This document shows, piece by piece, positions 22,331 to 34,450 of a DNA stretch of 64,000 nt; the first letter of the stretch is position 1; each line of letters starts with the position of its first letter. Source of the DNA: Theocolax elegans (taxonomy: Eukaryota > Arthropoda > Insecta > Hymenoptera > Cerocephalidae); assembly GCA_026168455.1 (NCBI GenBank), contig CM047426.1, positions 61,796,958-61,860,957 of the forward strand. Direction: 5' to 3'. The notes under the pieces were generated by a model, which saw nothing but the letters and a program-made list of their open reading frames with translations, was not told the DNA's origin and made no database searches. A program made the translations under genes and the position numbers.

Positions 22331-23465
22331 CTACCGCGAACGTGAACACATGTAAACTTTTGTAAACAACATCGTGTACATCGGCTTAAAGGCATGTAAA
22401 GGTAAGCTACATACTCTTATGCGTATGAAGCTATACCTTATAACGAGCGCGAGTGACGATCGGAAAAGCTCGTAGGTGATCGGGAAAGCCCGCGCGTAAG
22501 CCGCGTAAGGACTAATAATGGTCCGACGCGCAAGCTGACTGAGGAGAGTATATAGAGAGTTTATGCGAGTCACCGTAGATAGACACGTCGCCGGTAACGC
22601 CTTCCTTGCTATTTCGTGGCAAGAGAACAAGAATCGTTATCGCGGATTCTTGCTCGGGTTCTGGGTTTCGTGCCGTAAAGAACGAGTGATTTTGTGGAGT
22701 GAGTGTGCTGGTGTCGAGCGCACAGCTCCAGCGACTCCCAGGAACCTGCGAGGACGGCGAAGTTGCCGCACGCGAGAGCCCGACGGAGAGAAGGGAAACA
22801 GGCGAAGCCAAGCGCATCGACGGGGAGATAATAAGGTACGTGGTGCACCACTCGCGAGCCGCCGAAGCCGTAAAGACTCTCTCTTTACGGCTATAACTTT
22901 AAGTTAGGAATTGGCGGATCTCGTCCGCGCGCGACGGCGAGGAAGCTAACGGGCGACCGCGTACGCGTGCTAGAAAGAGAGAAAGTACGAGTAACCCCGG
23001 TGGTTACACCTCGTCGCGAGACCTCACGCGACCTATATACGGCTTTTGTCATTTGCTTATTCTTTGTTAAACTTTATTTCTATCTCTTTAACTTGAATAA
23101 AATTCACATGTAATCAATATCCGAGTACGAGTTTGATTATTGATTACCGGCGTATGTTATTCCCGTTATCCCGAATACCGCCCTCTCCGTTTCAGGAGCG
23201 GCCGAGGTAAACTTACCGCGAATTTATCCCTTTTATTCGCGGTCCTTTTCAGCTCACGACGCTTTAGCTGTACAAAGACGCGAGATCGGCAAGTGATCTC
23301 GCCGTTGTTAACGGACATCGCAACGGTAGGTCGTGCGCGGGGTTCACTGATTTGAATCCGCCGCGCACTCTCGGAGCACCGCCTAGGGAGTATAACTAGG
23401 CAGTGCCGTAGCAACCGATCCCTTTACCCCTACCGACGCGAAAGATTGTACCCCGTTACAGCCAT
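22331..23465. other. GC/CpG-rich block, possible solo LTR
   Basis: Sharp rise in GC and CpG against AT-rich flanks. It contains a TATA-like GAGTATATAGAG at about 22547, AATAAA at about 23096, and ends with CCCCGTTACA. These fit a solo LTR, but no paired terminus or target duplication was found. Overlapping ORFs on both strands reflect the low stop density of GC-rich DNA. Confidence 0.3.
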
Positions 23466-24135
23466 AATAATTCTTTATGCAGTTAGTTATAATATAGACA
23501 TTTAAATGTGTGACAGTTATTTATTTCTTGATGCACCTATAATTTTTATCTGCTTCTCTCTCCAAACACTTGTCTTTTCCGTAAAATCCCAGTCCTCTCG
23601 CAACAAACCTATTTACAGAATTATTTATATAACTTCATTAAAATCCATAAATACATTATACGTGTTAGTCTTATTAAAGTAAAGTTTTGAAAAAAATGGA
23701 TTTGTATATTAATTGAAATAAATAATATGTTATTATTGTTTAATCATAATTTTGTGTATTAAAAGCAATTTAAACAAATATTTATAGAAGTTTATAGAAA
23801 TTGATTTATTGGTAATTTGTATTCCATACATTAAAAATAATTTGACGCCACTACTATGCGTATCAATTAGAATTTATTGAATTGAATCAGAATTAAATAA
23901 ATTTAAATCATTTTATTATTACATGTCATGAATGTCGATTAAAGTTTATTTATATCGAGATAAAATTCATCTGATATGTAATAATTTTGAAAATTGATTA
24001 AAATCTATTCTTGTTTGATTGTTAACATTTCTAAGTTCATTGAATGTTTTTCAACAGAGTACAACAAATTCTGTCGGGATTCATTCACGCATAAGAAAGA
24101 AATCTGTCTTTCAAAGAAATTGCTTGCCGATTTAC
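23466..24135. other. AT-rich DNA, no gene seen
   Basis: No gene, array or inverted repeat visible. Confidence 0.45.
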
Positions 24136-24139
24136 TTAA

Positions 24140-24640
24140 GAGGACGTCGAAGCTAGCATTTTTACCATCAGAGTAACTCTACCTAATGGCACATATTCTC
24201 AATTACAGTTTCACACTATTCTTCGTTATTTGCCGCTGGATTTCAATGAAATTTGCACAGGATATATAAAATGATGCAGAGAATTGGGCTGTGCATCGAA
24301 AAGCGGCGAAAATTGAAAGAAAAACCTTTCTGATTAGTCTAAAACTGCTAACCCCAACATCGATGCACCCATACAGCGCCACCCCTTGGGGAACATCCTT
24401 ACTACATACGTATAACGTACGCGGTTGGAGTTAGCAGTTTTAGACTAATCAGAAAGGTTTTTCTTTCAAATTTCGCCGCTTTTCGATGCACAGCCCAATT
24501 CTCTGCATCATTTTATATATCCTGTGCAAATTTCATTGAAATCTAGCAGCAAATAACGAAGAATAGTGTGAAACTGATTGCGAATATGTGCCATTAGGTA
24601 GAGTTACTCTGATGGTAAAAATGCTAGCTTCGACGTCCTC
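24140..24640. mobile_element. 501-bp foldback element with TTAA duplication
   Basis: Two nearly identical inverted arms of about 215 bp (outer end GAGGACGTCGAAGCTAGC) around a ~70-bp loop. TTAA stands outside each end (24136-24139, 24641-24644). TTAA duplication is characteristic of piggyBac and Kolobok transposases; the ends lack the piggyBac CCC start, so Kolobok-type mobilisation is the better guess. Confidence 0.85.
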
Positions 24641-24644
24641 TTAA

Positions 24645-25265
24645 TTCGATTTTTGCTACTTCCCTTTTTTCCTCTCCCAGGGGTCTTATTCTCTGATCGA
24701 CTCACGCGTAGGATGTGAGAAGTGAGTCAAGTGAGTTGCGTGAGATGTGGAAAAAATATTAACCATTTCAAAAAAGTTAATGCTTTCAAATGATTCTTAA
24801 ATGGCGCCATATACAAATTTATTTATTTTAAATCTAAAAGAATAATGAATTATCTAATAAGAATAGATTATTGTAATAAATATATACTTAAATATATATT
24901 CAATATTTCTTGCATTTATCTATACTTACGTAGAGGTCAACATACCCAATTATAGGCATCTACAGATGTCAATTCATCATTATTATTTGAAAGGAAAAAT
25001 AAAAATAATAGTTAATGATTTTAGATTTTTTTATTAATCTGACCCAAGCTCTTTTATAGGGTTTATTACAAAATTATTTACTATAAAAAATAGAATAACA
25101 AAATATTTTTTCTTTTATTTTTAAAATATAAAATTATAATTTTTTTTATCATCTATTTTAATATATTTTTATTATCTCCAACAACTTGTTAATTTGTAAT
25201 AATATAAAAATATAAAAATTAAAAAAAAATTAAATATAAACTTTAATTAAAATAATCAGATGAGA
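24645..25265. other. AT-rich DNA, no gene seen
   Basis: No recognisable gene or repeat. Confidence 0.4.
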
Positions 25266-25267
25266 TT

Positions 25268-26780
25268 ATTCAAACTCTTTGGTGTTTGATGTAGCATCAT
25301 CAAGTAAGTTCAACAAATCTTCGTCTAACATTTTTACAGAGTACTCCTCTTGATTTTCAAATAAATTCTCTTCGATTTCATGAATTGCATTATTATTTTT
25401 CCTTTGTTTACTTCATTTTCACATTCTTTTTAAATGAAATGCTTAGTCAAGACATTTTCCAACACTTTTTCTAAGCGTACAGCTAGAGAATTAGGTATGT
25501 CTTTAAGAACAATGTTTTAGACTTTAAAATGATCTGAAACCTTTTTGCTATGAACTTCAAAGAATTTTTTGACTTCATTTATAATATCTCGTTGACTTGA
25601 TTTAAAGGCATTTATTACGCCTTCAGCTTTATTAGTCGAATCTAAAAATATTTAAATAAATAAATGAAAGTAAATAATAATGTATATCTCAAATATAGAT
25701 TTATATGTAACTTACCAAGTGGCTTAGAGCAGGATGGTTTAGAGACAACATCTATAAAAAAAATTGAAATACTATTATTATAAAATCATCAATGTGCAGT
25801 CAATGACTATTTATTAATTTCCAAATTTTTTCAATATTCTAACATTTTTCGCTATATTGAATTAAATGTAATAAATTAAATTTTGAATTTATGTGAAAAG
25901 GCTGAAGTAAGTGATTCAAAAAAATAATAAGTCTACAGTGAATAAAATGGGTCTGCGGTAAATAAAGTGAATGGGAAATTAATAAAGTAAGTCTTTGGGG
26001 ATTAAAATAATCAATGAAATAAAATACATTTTTCTTCCTTCATAAGAATCAATAAACTGAGCTTTATAGATAATTAGGGTGCAAAGTAATTCATGCAAAT
26101 GCTAGCTGTTTTCTTACCTGGTTTTGTACCAACTGTTGTTTTGTTGACATTACATGAAATTACCTTCGATGGAGTGGCAGCAGCAGAATGTGTGCTGCAT
26201 TTTTTAAATTCAAAATCTGCAAATAGATTTCATGTGTAAATACATAATACAAGCATGAACTAGGACAAATGACTATTTTGCACCTGAGATATCACCTGTT
26301 GTTGTTGGACTTGGCTTGGTTAATTTAAATTTTTATGTTGCGCTGTGTGTCGAAACTTTCTCTACATAATTTTCAGACTCAAATTTTGATGATGCTGCAG
26401 TATCATTACCAAAACCAACTGTGTTGATGATGCGAATATAAAAATCAGAGACAGTAGTGTCTCGCAGTCCCTTATTGAGCAAAACATGAAATTTAGATTT
26501 AATTGACGTATACAGATGATTAAATAAAAAATAAGAAAGAAAATATTCATATGAATTGAAGAACATACTTTTTGCCATTTGCTCATTGACCTCGAAGGCC
26601 CCAATGCATTGTGTAAGGATACCTGTTCTGACCATAATTCAAAATCTTCCTCTGCAGAAGCCAAACCTTTAGCAAAATTTTCGTGCGATTCCATAAATTT
26701 AATCATTAATTCTTTTTGCTCGAGTGTTGATCTTACCACTGATCTAGAATCTCTTAAAATAACATTGAAGTGATAAAGTA
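25268..26780 (-). pseudogene. Multi-exon Myb/SANT-like gene, relic
   Basis: Minus strand. Exon 1 (about 26573-26780) carries a Myb/SANT-like (zeste-type) DNA-binding domain: RSTLEQKELMIKFMESH, FAKG, LW and SKWQK, ending at donor GTATGT. Further exons with matching splice sites and phase: about 26297-26477 (LRDTTVSDFY; donor GTGATA), 26119-26217 (acceptor TTTGCAG, donor GTAAGA), 25716-25751 (36-nt exon, donor GTAAGT) and 25268-25640 (SQRDIINEVKKFF to EDLLNLLDDA). In-frame TAA codons sit in the second exon (about 26335) and the last (about 25520), with at least one frame change near 25430. Such proteins are common in insects, often linked to transposons. Probable role: sequence-specific DNA binding. 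The conserved phases show it was once translated. Confidence 0.6.
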
Positions 26781-27649
26781 TACAATGACTAAAAAATTCT
26801 TACGTGCTTCATTTGATGTATTTAATTACTTGTAGGCGTTGATGCTTTTTTTATGTTATTTTTCTTTCTGTAAACAATAAGCAATAAAAACGTTGCAATT
26901 TGTGCAGAGAAGGTAAATAATATAAAACACGTTCCCCAATAGACAGAGTTGCACAGATAAAACTTTGTTAAAACTTGCTACACAATTTTTGAAAACAACT
27001 TGTGTTAAACTTGCTAACAAGACATTACATAATAGTGACGTGTCCTAAATTTTATATAAAATTGTTAAAAAAAAGTTACAACAACTAATTGCTATAAATT
27101 TTCTAACGAATAAGGACGCAGATTTAGATTAATTTGTTATTTAACTCTGCTGCACGAGTTGATATAATTTTGGTATATATTTGCTAAGAAATATATCATA
27201 ATCTGAGAAATTCTTTTTCAGCAAATTGGTAGCAAAATTAAATCAGTAAATGCTTACATAGTGCAGTATATTGCAACACGATTTGATGATAATTTGTTGC
27301 TATTTTGCTATCATGAAAATAATAATTTCAATGTATTTTTTATTCAAGAAAATCTGTGTTTTTGTGAAGTATTTCAAGTTTTATTACTTTTTTTTGCAAT
27401 TTTAAGAGTCTAACACATTTACTAGTTGTGGCTATGCGACGTGCGATCTAGAAAAAGAAAAGTCAATAGAGAGAGAGAGATGAAAAAATGCAAGTCGATG
27501 TCGGTAACAAAGGAACTTATATGCGTATATAATAAGTATGCCGCTTTGTTTTGACACATCGAAATTTCCGCTCTGACATTCGCTATCATATGACTGTCTA
27601 TAGTTTAAAAAATGATATGCCATTGAAAATTTAATCATAATATATTTCA

Positions 27650-28348
27650 TCAAGATCTAGATCATTTAATCGTCGATCCGTACGTAGATCTCCATCTCAC
27701 CACTCACCAAGGAATGCATCACCAATTAGTAGTCGATCTTTGTCAAAAAAAGTACGAAAATCTCAATGTGTATCTCAAAATAAATCAAGATATAGATCAT
27801 GTGATCGTCCATTTGTACGTAGGTCTCCATCTCATTACTCATCAAGGATTGCATCACCAACGAATAGTCGATTTTTGTCACAAAATGTACAAAAACCGAA
27901 CTATCAATCTCAAAATCAATCAAGATCTAGTTCCGGTGATCGTCGAGCTGCACGTAGGTCTACATCTCATCACTCATCAAGTTCTGCATCACCAAATAAT
28001 CACCAATCTTTGTCAAAAAGACTACGAAAATCTCAATATCAGTATAAAAATCGATCAAGTTCTAGATCGCTTGATGGTCGATCTACGCGTAGGTCCTCAT
28101 CTCATGACTTATCAAGAGCTTTATTACCATTGAATAATCAATTTTTATTACAAAGTGTACCAAAGACTAATTATCAATCTCAAAATCGTTCAAGACCTAG
28201 GTCACATCAACGGCAATCAGAACGCAAGTCTGCATCTCGATCGTCGTCAACGACTTCCTTTTCAACGTCTTCCCCATATAATAAATCAACTTTTAAATCT
28301 TCATCCAGTTCTCCAACTGATGACATCTCGCCTAGAGTTAAAAATTGA
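27650..28348 (+). CDS. RS-repeat protein frame (serine/arginine-rich)
   Basis: Open plus-strand frame of ~233 codons ending TGA at 28346-28348; the first ATG is at 27740 but the repeats begin by 27650, so translation likely starts in an upstream exon. It is built from a 135-bp (45-codon) repeat starting at about 27650, 27785, 27920, 28054 and 28190, each reading like SRSRS..RRSxRRSxSHHS..ASP..RSLSQ..K..YQSQN. Alternating Ser/Arg makes an RS domain of the kind used by splicing factors; no RRM or zinc finger is visible. The repeats differ at many bases yet the frame stays open, which suggests it was translated. It lies in a TIR element, so it may be captured cargo. No function is claimed. Confidence 0.55.
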   Translation, partial: SRSRSFNRRSVRRSPSHHSPRNASPISSRSLSKKVRKSQCVSQNKSRYRSCDRPFVRRSPSHYSSRIASPTNSRFLSQNVQKPNYQSQNQSRSSSGDRRAARRSTSHHSSSSASPNNHQSLSKRLRKSQYQYKNRSSSRSLDGRSTRRSSSHDLSRALLPLNNQFLLQSVPKTNYQSQNRSRPRSHQRQSERKSASRSSSTTSFSTSSPYNKSTFKSSSSSPTDDISPRVKN

Positions 28349-28425
28349 ACTATAAATCAAATTGTTAAGAATGAGGTTTCATTCAAAAAGTTTATACCAT
28401 GAATGAAACTTCCCTAAAGTATCTT

Positions 28426-28431
<6 letters not shown>

Positions 28432-28482
<51 letters not shown>
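28432..28482. repeat. (AT)n microsatellite
   Basis: About 25 TA units with few interruptions. Confidence 0.9.
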
Positions 28483-29919
28483 TATATCTTTATTAAAAGT
28501 TTAAAAGTTTCAAGATTCGTTTGTAATTCTAAGATGTTTATTAAACAAATAAAAAATTGTTTAAACAAATAAGAATCTAAAATAGTAGATGTAATTAATA
28601 AAAAAAATTCTATTACAGATTGTTTAAAAATTTGAAATTATATTACTATTAAAAATATTGTTAATAAAAATGTGAAACCTAAAGCGCTTTAATTAAGCTT
28701 TAAAATGTACGTTGTTTTATATTTCGATGTAAAACTGTTTTTATAAATACATTTCATATCAAATTTAATTTATGTTTGTTTTCTTGAGAGTATTCATTAT
28801 TTTTTTCACTTATTTTTGTTATTTTTCAAACTGTTAGTCTCATTTTTATAAACGATGGAGCTACATTTCCTGAATTTCTTTAAATATTTAACTAAAATAT
28901 AAATAAAACTGGTATTATTTTACTGTAAAACATTTTTGATATTATAAAATACTTTATTGGAAAGTTGCACAAAAATAATATAAGTATTTGCTATTATATT
29001 TACTTAAAATATTATTTCAACAAAATAAAAGCACATTTATAGCAATACTTGCTATTTAAAAAGTAATAATTTGATGCAATAATTGACTTTAATTTTATAT
29101 AAATTTGCTGTCACTATTTTCATGTAAATGATTTGAAGCAAATTTATAATAAATAAGGACTTACATTGACGCAAATTTTGGATAAGCAGGTACAAATTGT
29201 TTTTTGGAAAGTTGCTATCAATTTGCAATCATATGTCTATTGGGGTTGCGATCTGACCAAGAAGTCGGTTATAATTTTTACCACAAAAATTGAAAGACCA
29301 ATCAGGATCTCCTGTTTTTTATTTTGGTAATTATAATGACCAATAAAAAGACAGTATTTCCCATTGCTCAACAATTTTAAACGAGGGAAATTTGAATAAT
29401 TTATTGATTTTGCATTTATGGAATTAAACGTACTAATAATAAAATTTGTTAGAATTAATACTTGTAATTTTAATACATAAAGAAATATTACTAAGTAATC
29501 ATGATATATTATATTGATATTTAAAACTGTTCTTGTTAAAGATAAAATCGGTAATCAAAATAAATTATTGAAAATAAAAAATAAATGAAAAAACTTATTA
29601 TAACATCTGCAATGATTATTAATTTCAAGTGTTAAAATTCAACATACCTACATTTTATTAGCAAAAAATATTAAATATTATTGAGCTAAATATTTTTCAA
29701 ATCGTCTTACCTTTTATCGTCACAATTATTACACTAATTAAAATCTTGCAAAGCATTCAATCACTGCGTATAAACATGGAAAACTATAGTACTTTGAGTA
29801 GTCTTTGCGTATTTATCTATAAGAAAAAATAATAAGATTTATATAAAGAAACAAGTTTAAAAAAACAACATTTATTATGTGCGTATCATAAAACTCACTT
29901 TCTTCATTATTTTTAATAT

Positions 29920-30371
29920 ACCTTTTTGTAGGAAAATGACATTCTCTAATTATTGGTAATTGAAGACTGTGCTTCCCATATATATTTGAAACGCGTTAAT
30001 CATCATCTTTAAGAATTTGTTTTGGATCGCTGTAGCCAGTTCTGTTGAAAGCTTTTGATAAATTAACTTTCCTTTGCTTCTTTAAATTTTTCCATGCCTA
30101 AAGAAGTCATAACATTTTGCATGTTGCAAAATATTGTGGAAAATAAATATTGTTTAAAATTGACACTTACATTTTGCCATCCTTTCGCATCTTTTACAGC
30201 TGGATATATATCGTTTAATGTTGACGTTAATTCATTCCACATGTTTTGAAACTTTTTGTGCCCTTGAGGACCAAGTTTCATAATGTGGCCTTTTGCAAAT
30301 AAGGAATGTTGTCCCATATATGATAACAAAATTTGAAACCGTTTCTTCCCGATTCTTTTTCTTGTTAATCT
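29920..30371 (-). pseudogene. Second Myb/SANT-like gene fragment
   Basis: Minus strand, two exons. The first (30171-30371) has acceptor CTGTTTCAG and donor GTAAGT and reads RFQILLSYMGQHSLFAKG ... WNELTSTLNDIYP ... KGWQN, a Myb/SANT-like domain with the same Trp/FAKG pattern as the 26.7-kb gene. A 73-bp intron follows; the second exon (about 29922-30097, acceptor TTCTTTAG) continues in phase with WKNLKKQRKV, and has an in-frame TAA at 29997-29999 before a further coding-like stretch to a donor near 29921. It is either a paralogue or an upstream part of the 25.3-26.8-kb gene, with the 26934-29245 element inserted between. Confidence 0.55.
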
Positions 30372-30429
30372 GAAACAGTAAATTAGTATCAAAATTAATA
30401 GTGAAACAATCAAATTTTCATAAATGAAT

Positions 30430-31320
30430 AGATATTTTTAATTTTATATATATTTATTTTTTTTTAATATGCGACGCTACTTTTCGTCGGCGCAATAATT
30501 AAACAAAATTATGAACCGACGCACGTTCCGTCGTAGCGACGTTCAAAATAGTAATATCGCCGATTTCTATTTAATTGGGCGCTTGGCGGTATTTATAATG
30601 GAATTAATCACTTGAAAAGAGAAACTACTTAATAACCTGGCAAATTCTCACCTCGACTCCGCGTCACAGTGGGAATCCCAACGGCTGGCTACCTCGGAAC
30701 CGGCGGCGTTTAGAGTAAAGGAAAAATAATGAATAACACTTACGAATTCAGCAATAAACCACAACTATAGTTTATTTAAAATTTAAATAAAAAGGATTTA
30801 TAAATTCCGGCACCGACACAATTAAAAACACGGTTCGCGACCGGTACTCACACACGTGCACACGCTCACTCAAACTCCGTCCGGCGGATATAAAAATATA
30901 TATGCATATTAATAATTCGGTCGCCCGTCGGGCTAACCGTAATATACTCGCCTATTTAATTAATGAATCAGATAAAGCTTCAACCTACTTCGCGACTACC
31001 CTACTTCACTCTGCTCTACTCTACGAAAAAAAATAAAAAATGGCTACTCCGCCTCAAAATACTACTCAGAAAATTAGACTATATTGTCGGACGATCAGGT
31101 AGCGAATCTTTGACACCGGCTTCTTCATCCGGCTCGCGGTGTGGCTTGATCCTCCAAAATTAAGGATTTTCCTCCCCACCCTATCGCTATCCTTCTCTAT
31201 CTTATATGTACTCCTTATCTACCGGCGTTGATTGCGTGATCGATACGCGTAATCAGCCTTGATCTTATTTCCGTCAATGCTGATTATCCAATAATAGTGG
31301 TTTACGTCACCACCAACCTA
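30430..31320. other. Mixed-GC DNA, no recognised gene
   Basis: Moderately GC-rich with CGTCG words (30470-30540) and an NTR-like stretch at 30640-31300 that resembles LTR DNA in composition. Continues on the far side of the 31325-34074 insertion (34079-34450). No protein similarity seen. Confidence 0.35.
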
Positions 31321-31324
31321 TTAA

Positions 31325-34074
31325 GGCCAGGTTCTCATTCTCGGGGTCGAAAAAATCCAATTTTTTTTTGCTTAAAAGTCATCCTTATGGTGTGCAGAAT
31401 ATGTGACCGAAACGATTTTTCGAGATCGAATGTATTTTTCGAGTTACAGCTCGTTTCGTGGCCGTGGTCTGTTGGCCGAAAAGCAGGTAATAAACGCGCG
31501 CTCGAACCGGCTTGGTAGGGAGACCTTTATTCATACCTGGCTTTCAAATATACAATAGGCATCAAGTTTGTGACCCTCCGAACGAATTACAACTTTCTAA
31601 ATCTATTGTAAACACGTGTCTACGCAGGTATACCTCTGTATATCTGTGCAGACACGTATTCTCAGTAGAGCGATCGTTCTTCTTGCAACAACGTCGTCTC
31701 TTATGCGTTGATATCGTGTCAAAAATATAAGTGCCGGAAAAATGCCGAATACGCGTAAATCAGTGGGAAATAAACGTCCTAATCACCCGCGGAAAAAGAG
31801 ATTCAGTTACGATGCTGAAAAAATGGAAAGCGAAAGAGATTTCGTAAGCACTTCTGCTAGAAATTGAAAGATAAACGATACGATGATATCGAAATCGACG
31901 TTACGCGTAATAATGTTATTCTCGATTTTATAAGTGTTTTTTCATTTTTATCACAGTGTCTGAAATGTAAAGAATGTGACGGTGATATAGTATTTACTCG
32001 CTCCTGTGAACGTGGACTTGGTTTCAAACTAATCATAAAGTGTAAGTGCAAAAGTGAACGTAGCGTGTCTTCGAGTCCGGTTGTGAATACCGCATACGAA
32101 ATAAATCGCAGATTGATGTTTGTGATGCGCATGTTGGGACTCGGACTGCAATCGATAAACATTTTCTGCTTACTAATGGAATTATGTGCCGGCTTTTCAA
32201 ACAACGCTTATTATCCATTTCTTGATAATCTGTTGAACGCTGCGAAGAATACGTTTGAAATTGTTCAGCGCAAAGCTGTTGCTGAAGAAAAGATGAACAA
32301 TGTGGAAGCAGGAAACGAAGAAACGCATTTGAGCGTATCTGGAGATGGATCATGGAAAAAGCGAGGATTTTCATCGTTATTTGGTGTCGCGACGTTGATC
32401 GGGAAGTATACGCACAAAGTTTTAGATTTTTCCGTGAAATCATCTTTTTGTCAAAGTTGCACTAATTGGGCATGTAAAAAAACACTGTGGAATATGATGA
32501 TTGGTATGAATCTCACCAAAGTACCTGCAGCATAAATCATAAAGGAAGTGCTGGTGGAATGGAAGTGGAATCGATGAAGCAAATGTTTTGTCGTTCTCAC
32601 TTGTTGGGCGTAAAATATGCCAAGTACATCGGCGACGGAGATACAAAAACTTTTAAAGCTCTCCTTGAATGCAATCCGTACGATGACCTCGAGCTTGAAA
32701 AGAAAGAATGCGTAGGTCATGTCCAAAAGCGAATGGGTAAACGACTACGTGATGTCAAGAAAAATCATAAAGGAATCGGAGGCAAAGGTGCAGGGAAGCT
32801 GACCGATAAAATTATCAAAGATCTGACTTTATATTTTGGCCTTGCGATAAGAAGACAACCTGATTCGACCGAAGAAATGAAAAAGGCTGTGTGGGCAACA
32901 TTTTACCACAAATGTTCCACCGATGAACATCCAAGGCACTGTCTTCGACGAGTACTGTCCGTCAGCAGAAAGTAGCTGGTGTAAGTGGCGCATCGCAGAA
33001 GTAGAGGGTAAACTCGCCAGTTTTGACCACCCACCTGCCCTTACCGAGGAAGTTCAGAAAGTAATTAAACCTGTATATGAGGCTCTTACCAACGACGATT
33101 TATTACAAAGATGCACCGGTAGAAATACACAAAATGACAACGAGTGTTTTAATTCTTGCGTGTGGAAACTGGCACCTAAACACCTTCATTGCGGTGCGAA
33201 AACCGTTGAAATAGCATCAAATATAGCTGCAGGCATGTTCAACGAAGGCTATTCATCTGTATTAAAAATTATGAACATGCTAGGAATTGGAGTCGGGCTA
33301 AACAGCAACAATTTCGCCGAGAAAATGGACGAAAAGCGCATCACGGCAGCAGAGAAAACTTTGGCAGAGATTGCTAAAAGGGCCAGGGTGGAGAAATTGT
33401 CAGCCCAAATACAACAACAACAAATATTTGAAGAAGAAGAAGGCATCTTGTATGGTGCTGGAATCGCTGACTGAGGGTAAGTTGTCCAAAAACAAAAATT
33501 AAATACGATTTTTCAGTACGTAAAACTTCAAACGCGTTTTTCTCGAAACGGTGTTTTTCGGCGCGCGGGCGGCTCTACAGTTTCGACGAGTGAACCGATT
33601 TTAATGTATGACGACTCAAAAGAAAGCTAATTAAATTTAGGGGGCCTTCACGACGAGCTTTTTTGAAAAAATTAATTTCGAATATTTTTTAATGGACATT
33701 GAAGACTAAAAAAATGGGGTAAAAATGGATTTTTTTTTAAACAGCCTCCATTTTTTTAAAGGCCTTTTTAAAAATCGGAAACCGATAAGGCCCCCCAAAT
33801 TTCATCTATTTTAAGAATTTTTTTGGTTTTTTGGTTTCAGATCAAACCATGAGGCTGGGGACGCGCCCGCGTACACCCGTGCATTTTCCGTGCTGCTGCA
33901 CGGCAACCGCCCTGGAGCAGCCATTTTGAAATTTTTTTTTTTGAAAAAATATAAAAATGTTCTTCTTTAATATACAAATAAAACCTATAAAAAGTTTTCC
34001 CGGCATTACTTTATTTTATACAAAAAAAAATTCCTGAAATTCAGGCATTTTTGGGGCCTGAGAAAAACCTGGCC
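31325..34074. mobile_element. TTAA-flanked Kolobok/Mutator-like DNA transposon, 2750 bp
   Basis: Ends are inverted GGCCAGGTT (right-end complement GGCCAGGTTTTTCTCAGG), directly flanked by TTAA (31321-31324, 34075-34078). It encloses one plus-strand transposase relic. TTAA target duplication is established for Kolobok; the protein resembles the insect Mutator-like transposase domain family. I infer that these belong together. Confidence 0.72.
31742..33474 (+). pseudogene. Kolobok/Mutator-like transposase, frame-broken
   Basis: Begins at ATG 31742 with a basic N-terminus, stops at about 31866, and coding similarity continues in three further plus-strand frames (31864-32535, 32487-32975, 32923-33474). 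An N-terminal Cys cluster (CLKCKECDGD, CKCKSE) is followed by the catalytic domain: SVSGDGSWKKRGFSSLFG (first Asp), KYIGDGDTKTF (second acidic site), KECVGHVQKRMGKRLRD, LTLYFGLAIRR, and QNDNECFNSCVWKLAP (candidate Glu), then a C-terminal coiled coil ending EEEEG. This family cuts and joins transposon ends through a DDE-type site. At least three frame disruptions make the copy inactive, but the conserved acidic residues are still in place. Confidence 0.82.
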
Positions 34075-34078
34075 TTAA

Positions 34079-34450
34079 TTATTGGCTCATTCACGCAACC
34101 AATCATCCCTGGCACTCGGAAGGCGCGCAATAAAAATAAATAATTACCATATCAGTAACCCAGTCGGTGCTGCCACTCCGTGCCTACCGGCTATATAATT
34201 AATACAAACTAATCCCGACACACTCATACAACAATCAGAATTTTTTCAACCACAATTTATAGCTATATACATTTTAAAAGTGACTACAATTCACCCCAAA
34301 CTCTACCGACAGATCTACCCATTTTTACTTAATTAACCTAATCATACTGTCGGCTCATACCCACATCTACAACCGGCGAGTATGTATACATGCGTGCGCT
34401 ATACAATAGTATATACGCATACATATGTGTGCGTGCACCGTATATATATA
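34079..34450. other. Right flank of the transposon, no gene seen
   Basis: Mixed composition with TA-rich microsatellite-like sequence from 34370 to the palindrome start. Confidence 0.4.

Larger units (their letters stand above)
26934..29245. mobile_element. TIR element, 2312 bp, ends CCCCAATAGACA, TSD TT
   Basis: Inverted ends CCCCAATAGACA (26934) and TGTCTATTGGGG (to 29245), with TT outside both. The subterminal regions (26950-27310 and 28940-29230) are rich in TTGCTA/TAGCAA words in both orientations, as expected for transposase-binding sites. The cargo is an RS-repeat reading frame (27650-28348), not a recognisable transposase. The terminus CCC(C/T)AATA and 2-bp duplication are shared with elements at 6116, 43089 and 51668. 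Confidence 0.7.

Noticed and set aside
22331..22907. Overlapping ORFs in the CpG-rich block
   Set aside because: Five mutually overlapping frames on both strands reflect low stop density, not coding.
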